From: Aureobasidium sp. EXF-3400
Lineage: Eukaryota; Ascomycota; Dothideomycetes; Dothideales; Saccotheciaceae
Reading direction: 5' to 3'
Assembly: GCA_024195585.1 (NCBI GenBank)
Contig: SWBL01000519.1
Span: 1 to 24,781, forward strand
DNA: 24,781 nucleotides
Shown piece by piece: positions 9,516 through 18,678 of this stretch (position 1 is its first letter; each line of letters opens with the position of its first letter). Under the pieces are notes generated by a model that saw only the letters and a list, made by a program, of their open reading frames with translations, was not told where the DNA came from and did not search any database. The position numbers and the translations under genes are program-made.

Positions 9516-10715
9516 CAATGCCAGAAAAAAGTGACTGCAGGTTTCCAGGACAGCTGGCCTATCTTGTTTTATCAGGCACCTATTTTGACCCTGGGCAACA
9601 TCAAAAGGCCAAACACATCAATCTTGACACATTTTGGCTGCTTTCGCGCAAGGAATATGCGGGAGCGCAAGACGTAAGCTGAAAGTGCAAGGGAAAGGAT
9701 CTGGCGCATTACTTCCTAGACCTTGAAGGATGTGTCGTGCTGCACACCGTCGTGACATTACTCGGTACTGCACGGAATACATCAACTGGCTCTGCAGGAT
9801 CAGGGCAGCTAACCATCACGGCAGGCATCCTTGCGACCGCTTGCATACTCGAAAGATAAGCACTCAAGGACTGTACAGTGCATTTAGTGCGCGGATGCAA
9901 ACTCTAATCTTGTTCCGAGGTGCGCGTTGAGAAAAGCGCCCTGAGGATGTGAATAAACCTTGATGGAAGGCCAGCCCGCACCTGTAGCGCCCGTTTGAGC
10001 CAAATCTATGCATGCCCCCAAAAGTCTATATCTCCAGACCCACATGAGTATTGTTACATTCATGCTCGCTTGGCTACCACCGAACCATGCTACCACAGTG
10101 TCCAATCGCTGGCATCCTAGCACTGACATCCTATTGCATCGGGTTACCCCATCGCAATACCAAACGTGCCGCGGGAGTTTTGCTTGCCAGAGGTCAGTAA
10201 GGTCTGCAATCGTTACTCGGAGTGGTCGCTCTTGAAACCTCGTTTCGAGTGGCTTCCGCTTCATATACTCCATTTCGAGCTCCAGCAGAGCCGGCAAGAA
10301 GAAAAAGCATTGCCGTCAGTGTATTGCCAGATATCTTGTAAAGCATGATCCAGGTGGAAGGAGTTTATAGAGGGTTCATTTGATGGTCAAGTATCCTAAT
10401 GCATTTACCTCATTCTGCGTGTTGTTCGATCAGTCAAAGACACTGGCAAGACGAAGAGACACTTTCCAAGATGGCGGCCTGATGTATATTGGACCAAGAT
10501 TCTGTGCGAATCCTCCATCCCCGTACGTTGTATCGCAATCGTTCAATTCTGGCGTCAACAAGTGTCGACAGGTGGTCTTTCATCACTGCAAAGATTGTGT
10601 AGAACTGCCACTTTACACGTTCTTTTCCCAACCTTCGATAGGCCATGTCTTGCCATCCTGACCCTCCTTTGGCCAGTTGCTCTGCTCGAGTTCAGGAACT
10701 TTTCATCATCACGCA
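9516..10715. other. Intergenic between DUF3431 and GT25 genes
   Basis: About 1.2 kb separate the 3' end of the DUF3431 gene from the GT25 start; both are on the minus strand. It should contain the GT25 promoter. A 137-codon minus-strand frame at 9884-10297 and a 70-codon frame at 10434-10646 show no domain or signal I recognise and are not called. Confidence 0.55.
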
Positions 10716-11817
10716 TCATGTAGGCATACATACCGGCATACTAGCTGGTGGGTCGGGTGTCCAGATCCTTCCCTTACACCATCCTTTCGCCTCATCACGA
10801 TCCAGGTTACACATGTTCCACGTCCCACAATAGCATGGCTTGACAGGTGCACACCAATACGCCGGCTTGCCAAACAGGATATGCCACATGTATTCCAAGA
10901 TGATTCCCGACTTCATGCTTGCGAGATCTCCCTCTCTTGACCATATTCAAGCTCGAATGCGTTCGTATTGTGCTACGGGCCATCGATGTATTGTCCGCTG
11001 GTTTATCGCGAATTGAGCGCAACATGGCGCTGCCACCTTTTCTGGAAGTGTCTCATTAGGGAATATGAATTCCCATGCTTTGGCATACTCTCCATGTGCT
11101 TCCCAAATGCCGTCATCGTGGCCGGGCTTGGGAATGATGTAAGGTTTGGGGCAATGTTTCCAGTTGCATCGCAGATTGACGTAGCCTTCTAGATCTACGT
11201 AGTCAAGGTCGAGCTTCTGGATCAATGGTAGAGTGTCGTACATCTGTGTAGTGTCAGTTGCGGACATGTGTTCAATGTAGCCGAAACCCATACTGGATCA
11301 CCTGCATGGCAGTCAGCAGTTGCTTGGATGTAGCTCACAGAAACGAATCGTTACCATTGTGCGTCTGGTACCGGTCTCCATGAACAAAAACCATGTAATC
11401 CGGCAGGTGATAGTAGTGCGTGATAATGTAACTGAGGTACGAGGCTGCTTCTCGTCCCCTATTGAGTGCCAAGGGAATCTTCTGTGCGTGCTGACTTGCC
11501 AACATCGGAGCATCGTTGATAGTCCCGTCAGCCATAAAAATATGTGGTTGCTAATTCGGGAGCAAATCAACAATCCAATCTGCACTGTCGGGGCTACTTT
11601 GCAATGTTGTCGCTACGATCGCCTTGCGCGGCTGCTTGGGTTGCAACGTGGAGACTATAGATGGCAGACCAAGATTGTTATTGCTCGAAGGCAGATCGAA
11701 TGTCGAACGGTATAAGCTGAAAATGAGGAAAATGATAAAAAGCATCAGAACGACTTTGAGCCACTGTCTCCCACAACTCCAGTGGCTGTCATTTCTCCAC
11801 ATCTTCAAAATATGCAT
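10716..11817 (-). pseudogene. DUF3431 protein with two in-frame stops at Trp positions, 3 exons
   Basis: A full-length member of the fungal DUF3431 family (function unknown) that is nonsense-interrupted as written. Exons on the minus strand are 11817-11355, an 8-nt microexon 11301-11294, and 11243-10716; introns are 53 bp (GTAACG...CTGAC...CAG) and 50 bp (GTATGG...CTGAC...CAG). The frame closes over 333 codons including the terminal TGA. There is a signal anchor near residues 21-37. Family landmarks in order are DWIVDLLPN, then RGREAASYLSYI, LPDYMVFVHGDRYQTHN, GYVNLRCNW, APCCAQFAINQR, QYERIR and LEYMWHILFGK with a Cys-rich end. Codon 89 is TAG (11553-11551), where the family pattern LPNWQPHI expects Trp. 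Codon 256 is TGA (10949-10947), where the pattern IRxW also suggests Trp. Everything else is intact, so this is a young pseudogene, an allele or sequencing error, or a recoded or edited gene. It lies among glycan genes. Confidence 0.8.
11294..11301 (-). other. 8-nucleotide microexon of the DUF3431 gene
   Basis: The eight bases GTGATCCA lie between two intron-like segments of 53 and 50 bp, each with a CTGAC branch site and CAG acceptor. Joining them gives HN-GDP-MYDTLPLIQKL, which matches my recollection of the family's HNxDPxYDxL region. Skipping the microexon shifts the frame, and either intron retained alone breaks the alignment. Inclusion is therefore strongly favoured, although no transcript evidence is available. 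Confidence 0.75.
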
Positions 11818-14098
11818 TGCGAAATTATCTTGCGAAAACTTGAGGATGAACCCCTAGGCAAGCCAAAGCAGCTGCTTCTACAGATTCCAGAGAAATAGCC
11901 TTCAAATAAGCGCCAACCTCGAGCGATCGAATGAGGAGTTGTGACCTAGATTGACCCAGTATGCATGAGGGGATGTGAGCCTCAGATCGGTGAATTCACT
12001 CGAGCAATCTATGCATGCTCGTACTAGTGTCGAAAGAAGCTGAGGTACAAGTGAATTGGTGCTACAGGGTTCAGCATGGTGCTGTTATCTTACATGTGAC
12101 AACAGCCAGCCACATGGCAAGTCGATAAGAAGCGACAGGGACCTTGGCAATGCGTCGGCGCTGGCGAACGGCACGGACGGAATAAATTGTTAACACAACG
12201 CGATGTATCGCAAGCTTGATATAAAGTGAAGTAAAGCGGAAGAAGAAAAAGGTTCGTCAGCTGTGATGACTCAATGGTAAGTGTGGCATCGTTATGCCTG
12301 CATATCATCCATGCTGCCTGTGGTGTGCCTGGGCAGGCACGCGGCTTGCGGTACGTAACTGTTCCGAGCCTTCTTTTTGCGATACCCCATGCGTCTTCTC
12401 CGCACCAAGATCCGCAAGCCGTTTCAAGAGGATCAATATAAGGTTTCACCATATCAATATTATCGGGACGGCTAGCTCTTACAATTACGTGCCGAACAGA
12501 AGCGTCAAGGAGTGCGCACACATCGCAAAGACACGGGTAGTTGTCGGCATGTTTCACTCCCTGGCCAACCATAGTTCCTGCCTGCATCTGACTATGTTTG
12601 AGCTATCGCGGATGATAGTCAATGCATGGTCGAGCCTCTGGGCTAGGCCTACTAGTCTGGGTGGCTGACCGCCACGTAAACCCGTTATCCACAGTATCTT
12701 GCCATTGTGCCACCTGTGAAATCCGCAAACTCCATGTCCTCCTTTGATCTCCAGGCGCTGCACCTGGATCCATCTGACTTTGGTGCAAAACATCCTTGTA
12801 CGTTTTGGACAGATCTCTCAGCTGTGTCTTGTAGTCGAAACAGAGCTTGACCACACTGAATGCTGCAAGCACTTATGCATAGCACATCAACCAAAACAGC
12901 GTCCTCGCATATATATACACTCGCTCCTATGACAAATGTTACCTATCCCCCAAGAAAGAAATTCTTAGGCTCGTTCTACCGGTTTCGAAGTCAACATAAA
13001 CAGGTGTAACCTCGACATCCTACCTGTTCTCGAAGGAGTTCAAGGGCATCATGCGAAGTCTCGCATCTGTCATCAGGGTCCGAGACTGTACTAAGCTCTC
13101 AGCAGATTTTGTATGCAAGAGAACTTTTTTTCGCCAAGGCCTTGGATCCCCAACTGCCACTACCCCTACCACTACAACTTCGCATGTCAGGTCACTGTGT
13201 ACGAGCGTACGGTGATTTATGTTTTATGGAAGTCCCTGCCTACAGGGGATGTACCGGTACAAGACTATGATAGGGGTCTGTGGCCAATAGACCTTGTGGT
13301 CTTATCCCACATTTCACCGTGCGAAACAAGAGTCCACCTGAGCATGGTCAGGAAAGAATACACTCTTGATCACCATTCCCCGAGTCTTCAAGGCTGATTG
13401 GTCGGATTCCGAACTGGATGAAACGAAGTCCGTCATGAATTTTGGCAGCACGAGTATGAGATGCCGGCGAATCTTGTTGGTCACGGGCAGAGATCGAGCG
13501 GGAGGTAGAATGTGCGCTGAGATAAATACAAGCAGTCGATTACAGCACGAGCGGTTGATAAGTTCCTTTCCAAATAGTGACCGCTGTGCTGCAAACTGAT
13601 CCCAATGAAGAGTTATTACTATTGCGATATGTGCAGCAGTGATAATGTCGCAAGTGGGCGGTGCCTGACGGAGAAGGTGGTTGGATTTGTGCCCCTGCTG
13701 AGAGAAAGTTGTGCCACCAGCTCTCGGTGACACAGTAGTAGTTTGGTCGATCTCACAACGATCACTACGAGCTTCATGGCTGGTCGACAAGGACTCAAGT
13801 GAGGTGATCGTGCAATCGGGTCGTTTCTAGACTCAGCACATATTGAAAACATCCAACAAGCGTGATACTTGCAAATGATGGCCAAATGGAGAGAGCTTCG
13901 AGGAAGTGACGACGCGCAGGCTTCCGTCGCAGATATCTTGCGACCGCCCCCTTTCACTCTATCCACCCCTTTCCCTCCACATCACCGGCCACATGAAAAA
14001 CAAATGGACGGTTTCCACGCCATAGGGACCTTTTCTCCCTGGATATATGCCCCTGATCCCTCGAAAGCAACATCGCCAAGCGAAACAGGGGTTATACG
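11818..14098. other. Gene-poor 2.3-kb stretch
   Basis: It contains the DUF3431 promoter on its left and the beta-propeller promoter on its right (TATATG-like motif near 14043). No gene is supported. Minus-strand frames at 12090-12587 (165 codons) and 13314-13790 (158 codons) have translations with no recognisable domain. Between about 12600 and 13075 on the minus strand, short coding-like runs occur, for example DPDDRCETSHDALELLREQ, VTPVYVDFETGRTSLRISF and WQDTVDNGFTWR. They cannot be joined into one frame with plausible introns. They may be gene remains, as in the 7.1-7.8 kb region. Confidence 0.5.
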
Positions 14099-15418
14099 AT
14101 GGCGAACCCGACACAATCTGAGCGACTGCCTCACAACAATGGTGCCAACAAAAGACAGCCAGCTTCCATCCGTGATTTTTTGCTCATGCCATTTCCGTCT
14201 TGCTATAATTATACATCCAACTTCATACACTCTTTATATCCTCATTATCTGGTTGTACCGTCTCTCATTCACAATTCTGTTGTTATTGCCTGCCTGGCGA
14301 TGTTGGCTCTCATACTTTTGGCTGCGATCATCATCCCGACCGTCATAACCTGTGCCCCATCTGCGAACAAAGCGGTCGCACTACCAGACGTCGACACCTT
14401 TCAACGTCATAATGGCACCGGATGGCAGATCGAGTACATCGGAGACATCAAGTTCACTGGATCGCTTGGCGACCTTGGTCTTGGAGGTGACAAATGCCGC
14501 TCCAGCTTCCTTGGTGGCCGACATATCTGGAATTGTGGTGACATGATGTGCGACACTGTGGAAAAATGCGGGTTCTCCATGGGTCCTGCTTTCTATGGAA
14601 CGAAGAGTGTTTCGGTGATCAACACAACAGCACACTCGAACGTTGGCGCTTACAATTTCGCCAGCCCATGGCACGGAGATCCGAAACCAGTATCTCCTCA
14701 AGCTCAGTATGGGATGGACACATCAAACATCGTCCCTATCAATGATACCACTGGGATCGCTTATGTTTGGGAGATCACCCGCGGAGCACCAGATGGCTCA
14801 TATCAAGACCAAGGCGCCGGCATCATTGCTGTCACGCTTGGCGGGACTCAGCCCATCGCTAAAAGACTCGGTCCACTTCTGACAGGACCAAAGTCTGTTC
14901 AATTGGGCATTTTCTCCATCATGCGATCTCAGCAGTACATCTACAACTACAATCAACAAGGTCCTTTCGGAAACATACTTGTAGGGCGGGTCAAGGCGAG
15001 CGATGCCGCATTCGATGCGAACAGATACGAGTATCTCGTCTTCCCGCCAGATAACAAGACCGCTCCCGTCTGGAAGCGAGGCATCCCAACTGTTGCAGGT
15101 GCAGCTGAGTACGGCATGCGCACTGCTGAGTCGTCCGGCCGCTTCACCTGTAGCCAGTATGGCAGTGTGATCTGGAATCACTACTTTGGAAAGTACATGC
15201 TGATGTGCAATCTATACCTTGACTATTTGTTTTTCTATCTGGCCGAAACCCCGTGGGGGCCGTGGAGTCGAGGATATAAGCTTCTAGGCGATGATTCAGG
15301 CTGGCTAGGTTACGGCGTGTCCGCGCATCCATCATACTCAACGAAAGAGAACGAGCTGTTCTTCTCGCAGGGGCCCAACGGACCCCTCAACATGTTCAAG
15401 CTCACTATCCACTACTGA
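14099..15418 (+). CDS. Membrane-anchored beta-propeller-like protein (DUF4185/GH43-like)
   Basis: A single-exon, 439-residue protein with one membrane helix (about 58-84) and a large lumenal or extracellular domain rich in aromatic and glycine residues, with sequons such as NGT, NTT, NDT and NKT. Repeated blade-like strands include PAFYGTKSVSVIN (163-175), NIVPINDTTGIAYVWE (210-225), QYIYNYN (279-285), YGSVIWNHYFGKYMLMCN (354-371) and a C-terminal AETPWGPWS (382-390). The pattern of a strand reporting a site plus the W-G-P-W-S turn recalls five-bladed propellers of the DUF4185/GH43 kind, which bind or cleave glycans. That assignment comes from pattern memory and is not firm; catalytic acids are not assigned. 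ATG 14099 makes a type II anchor. ATG 14300 (residue 68) would instead give a classical signal peptide and a 372-residue product. A second propeller-like gene follows on the same strand. Confidence 0.72.
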   Translation: MANPTQSERLPHNNGANKRQPASIRDFLLMPFPSCYNYTSNFIHSLYPHYLVVPSLIHNSVVIACLAMLALILLAAIIIPTVITCAPSANKAVALPDVDTFQRHNGTGWQIEYIGDIKFTGSLGDLGLGGDKCRSSFLGGRHIWNCGDMMCDTVEKCGFSMGPAFYGTKSVSVINTTAHSNVGAYNFASPWHGDPKPVSPQAQYGMDTSNIVPINDTTGIAYVWEITRGAPDGSYQDQGAGIIAVTLGGTQPIAKRLGPLLTGPKSVQLGIFSIMRSQQYIYNYNQQGPFGNILVGRVKASDAAFDANRYEYLVFPPDNKTAPVWKRGIPTVAGAAEYGMRTAESSGRFTCSQYGSVIWNHYFGKYMLMCNLYLDYLFFYLAETPWGPWSRGYKLLGDDSGWLGYGVSAHPSYSTKENELFFSQGPNGPLNMFKLTIHY

Positions 15419-16238
15419 TCACTTGCGCAGAGCGATGGCAGGTACTCCGCGTCAACCGTGGGCTGAGCCTTCGCAGGTATACTTCGTTCCAGAAAGGTCC
15501 GACATGGTGGCGCACATTTGAGCGGTACAGCCTATAGGCAGTATGCAGTGTGATCAGCTTGGCGGAATGTCATCCGGCCTGTTTGCTATCGAAGCTCGGT
15601 GATCGTAGAGGTCTGAAATCACTTTGGGAAGGAGAAGCACTGGGCTAGAATATTGGACCTGCATGAATACATGTCCCTTGAGAAGTACAATCCCACGAGG
15701 AAACCTTATTCAATGAATCCCTGTACTTGAACCTTTTCGAAAGCCGCACATGGGAGGCGGCACGGCCGATCCTGATCTGTCAAACGTGGGGAGGGCCGGC
15801 AAATCCTGCAAGAAGCATCAGAATCCTTCATGCGCGACAGAGTCAGCAAGGTACCACGGTATCATCATGTGGCGTACGGAGAAGTCGCTTTTTGGTCCGT
15901 TCCTAGGATGTTGCGCCTTGGTGAGGGATGCGATCTGAATAACTGTGAGCCCCTCGGTATTGATCCGGTCCTCGCTTTCGATCACGTACCTCAGCGTTGG
16001 CCCGCTGATTTTAACATGGATATGACGCTGGTTTGGGCTTCATGCAAAGCCACGGATCAACATCGCTCAGCTGATGGCGGTCTTTACGTTCAATGCCGCT
16101 TACGAAGTCTCTCGTCGCCCGAGCGACTGCAAAAGCCACTGCAAGACAAGGGCCGAAATCATTTGATCCTCCAATTTTCTTGAATTCATACCGTCAGATC
16201 TCTCAACGACTCCGTACAACAACTCTTGCAGGCTTCCA
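15419..16238. other. Intergenic between the two propeller-like genes
   Basis: About 820 bases hold the first gene's 3' end and the second gene's promoter. A 117-codon plus frame at 15830-16183 resembles nothing known. A pyrimidine-containing segment ending CTCTTGCAG just before the downstream ATG could be a 5'-UTR intron acceptor, but I cannot place a donor with confidence. Confidence 0.5.
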
Positions 16239-17771
16239 ATGTTGTTGAAACGCAATAAGAAACGCAAGCAATTGGGTGTGATTGCGATTGTCGCTGGAGC
16301 TGTATTACTTATCTATCTCACTCTTGCCACTCTGAACTATACTACACCGCCATTCGGATATCGAGGCGGGAAACCACCCAAGCTGAGCAAGGACAAGGCT
16401 GCTTATAGAAACATCGCCGGTTACGTAGATGTGGACGAGACTCATCTAGAGGCGCTTTACCGTCAGGACTTCGACGAAGATGAGGACCAGATCACGCCAG
16501 ATAAAATACCCGGCGGCACCGATCTAGTCAAGACTTCTACGAATGACACAAGTACTAGCCCCGATGAGACGGACGACGAGGACGATGAATATGATCCTCT
16601 TCCCGACGGCATCGACTACCACGAGGTGTTTTCATTAACCACAATGGACCGCAAGTTCAGCCCCATCTTCACCGGTGGTGTCCCGATCTACAACCCGAAC
16701 ATTATTCCTCATCCTACGGATCATACTTTGTGGATCATGATAGCCCAGCTCGAACAGAGTGGTCAAGACGTAGTGGTATCATCAGAAGTGACCTGCAACC
16801 TCGGTCTTCTGAACGATGTCATGGTGTGCACTGCGGAACCTACAGCCATTGCGATCGAGCGGTCCATCACTGGTAATTGCTCAGCAGAACTCGCCTACTT
16901 CAATTTTCAATCAGGCCCACGCGATGCACGAATGTGCCACGGGCCTGATGCTCCATACATCTTGTATGGATCTCAATCGTCCTACTCTTGTATCGGGATC
17001 TGGATTGAGGATGCACGGATGCTACTTGATGACTTCCATGCTGAGAAGACCGTCGTGCCAAAGCTCTTTACCCACGCAACAGAAGTCCAGAGGCCGCCAC
17101 CTATAGGCGGCATGGAGAAGAATTTTTTCCTCTTCTGGGACAGTGCAAACAAAGCCTACGTACACCACGATATCTATCCTCATCGGGTTTTTGCCCAGCT
17201 GAATTTCGACGGTTCGGTTGGTCCAAATCTCGCTGAGCAATCTGCTAGCAAGGACGACGTGTGTCTGAGCATGTACATGCCCTCCTTGGCTCCTCAGGAG
17301 GAATCGATACACCAGGCTACCAATTCGCTTTCCATCACCCTCTGCAAAAAAGCAGACCCTGGTTGTATTGCCACGGATGCAAACACGTTCATATTCACCA
17401 TTTTCCATCACAAATCGTATCATGACTGGCATAACATCTATGAGCCATATGTTATGGTGTTCCGGCATTACGCTCCTTTCACAGTGCATGCAATCTCTCA
17501 ACGACCTATCTGGATTCACGGGCGAAATGCACTGACAAGAGACACACAATCGCTTCTGTACAGTGATCCTAGTAAAGAGATCCCCGAAGGACATACTGAA
17601 ATGTTCTACGTGACGAGCATTAGCTGGAAAACTCACGGACAGAAGTACCACGGCTACCTAGACGATCCGTTATTCTTGGCATTCGGTATTGAAGACACGA
17701 GGGCAGGACTGATTGATGTTTTGGCCGAAGACTTGTTCTCGGACTTGGGGTATTGTCCAGGAGAATCCTAG
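16239..17771 (+). CDS. Type II membrane protein, probable glycan-active beta-propeller
   Basis: A single-exon, 510-residue protein. A basic start (LLKRNKKRKQ) precedes one helix at about 12-32, so it should be Golgi- or surface-anchored with its body lumenal. An acidic linker follows at about 78-120 (DFDEDEDQ; DETDDEDDEYD). The main domain from about 130 shows VPIYNPNIIPHPTDHTLWIM (148-167), HGPDAPYILYG (234-244), GIWIEDARMLL and MEKNFFLFWDSANKAYVHHD (292-311). It ends with FLAFGIEDTRAGLIDV near the C-terminus. An invariant-looking EKN followed by an aromatic strand and a His/Asp pair recalls propellers of the GH130/GH43 and GT91/GT108 kind, some of which add or phosphorolyse mannose. I cannot name the family with certainty. 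ATG 16239 is the first in frame and gives the expected basic/hydrophobic anchor. It converges on GT32. Confidence 0.78.
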   Translation: MLLKRNKKRKQLGVIAIVAGAVLLIYLTLATLNYTTPPFGYRGGKPPKLSKDKAAYRNIAGYVDVDETHLEALYRQDFDEDEDQITPDKIPGGTDLVKTSTNDTSTSPDETDDEDDEYDPLPDGIDYHEVFSLTTMDRKFSPIFTGGVPIYNPNIIPHPTDHTLWIMIAQLEQSGQDVVVSSEVTCNLGLLNDVMVCTAEPTAIAIERSITGNCSAELAYFNFQSGPRDARMCHGPDAPYILYGSQSSYSCIGIWIEDARMLLDDFHAEKTVVPKLFTHATEVQRPPPIGGMEKNFFLFWDSANKAYVHHDIYPHRVFAQLNFDGSVGPNLAEQSASKDDVCLSMYMPSLAPQEESIHQATNSLSITLCKKADPGCIATDANTFIFTIFHHKSYHDWHNIYEPYVMVFRHYAPFTVHAISQRPIWIHGRNALTRDTQSLLYSDPSKEIPEGHTEMFYVTSISWKTHGQKYHGYLDDPLFLAFGIEDTRAGLIDVLAEDLFSDLGYCPGES

Positions 17772-18678
17772 TCGTGTATGATCGCAAAGTATGCTCTGAC
17801 AGCTGAATTTTCCCAATGACTGTTTTATTCTGTGATTGCAGTCGACAGAGCTAAAGCGTATCTGTGTTCTATGTTTCATGCCAGCAGGGCAATAAGCGGC
17901 ATGTGTGAAAGTCAACCCATTAAGCTGCAAGCAATCCCATTTCCGATGTCTGATGTTGAGCGGGATAGAAGCAGGAATAATTGGATAATTATGCGATGAG
18001 ACCAGTGGTCGATAAATCGCTTGCAGAAGCCGAGCCAAAAAATTCCGCAGCCGCAGCAGCAGATAAAGAAAGAGTCATGCAAAGTCAAATCACAAGGGTA
18101 GATAACAGCCCTACTAAGTTGCTGCGGAATTAACTTAACAGCATCCGGGCCAGCTGTTGCTGGAGACCCAGCCTAGAACTCGGACGCCACAGCGGGAGCC
18201 TACACTAGCTTTCGCCTGGCATATGCAAGCAGTAGCGAGTCATACAAGTATGCAGATGGTCGCACTACTCCAGGAGAGACGGATCCGGGGTAACTTGGTT
18301 CAAGACCAATCACTATCCGGCTAACTACAGCGATGTGGTAGGGTAGGTTTTCGCTTCATGCGAATTCTTGATGTGGATATGACGGGGAGAGCGGGGCGAC
18401 TGAATATGACCCGGCCATTCGTGCTCCGTCATGCATAGCAGCGGTGTGTACGTACCCAAGTTTTGGATGAAGCTATCTCATAGACGTTCGCGAAGTATGG
18501 CTAAATTCCTGCCGTGCTAACTTCTAAGCATTTCAAGCTTTTATCACGGATCTCTAATTCAAGCTTGCATAATTTGAGAAAGCCTCCAAATTGATTGATG
18601 ACGATCAGTGCCGTCTAATCCTGCCGTGTTTGTTGAACATCCTTTAGGTTTCGCAAGCCCTCGATGACAATAGCGTAC
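17772..18678. other. Convergent 3' intergenic region
   Basis: About 900 bases lie tail-to-tail between the propeller-like gene and GT32, so they should hold both terminators. An 11-bp perfect inverted repeat (AATTCCGCAGC at 18041-18051; GCTGCGGAATT at 18121-18131) encloses a 69-base loop. A lone match to the tRNA B-box consensus at about 18298 has no convincing clover-leaf around it. No gene is supported. Confidence 0.5.
18041..18131. repeat. 11-bp inverted repeat with 69-base loop
   Basis: AATTCCGCAGC and its exact complement flank a 69-base spacer between two convergent genes. It could form a hairpin in read-through RNA from either side, or be the remnant of a small inverted-repeat element. 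No target-site duplication is evident. Confidence 0.3.

Noticed and set aside
9884..10297. 137-codon minus-strand frame between DUF3431 and GT25
   Set aside because: No family pattern; it cannot be spliced to either neighbour in a way that extends a known domain.
10947..11291. Separate gene starting MGFGYIEHMSATD on the minus strand
   Set aside because: Its first residues are the second DUF3431 intron; the rest is the third exon of that gene.
11244..11354. One long intron in place of two introns plus a microexon
   Set aside because: Joining 11355 directly to 11243 shifts the frame out of the conserved MYDTLPLIQKL segment.
12090..12587. 165-codon minus-strand frame
   Set aside because: The translation is Cys/Pro-rich without CFEM, hydrophobin or other spacing; no splice-linked neighbours and no family pattern.
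13314..13790. 158-codon minus-strand frame
   Set aside because: The composition looks random, no motif or helix is supported, and no promoter is evident.
18290..18325. tRNA or tRNA-derived element (GGTTCAAGACC matches the B box)
   Set aside because: The T-stem is only four pairs, the A-box match is poor, and no acceptor stem can be drawn.
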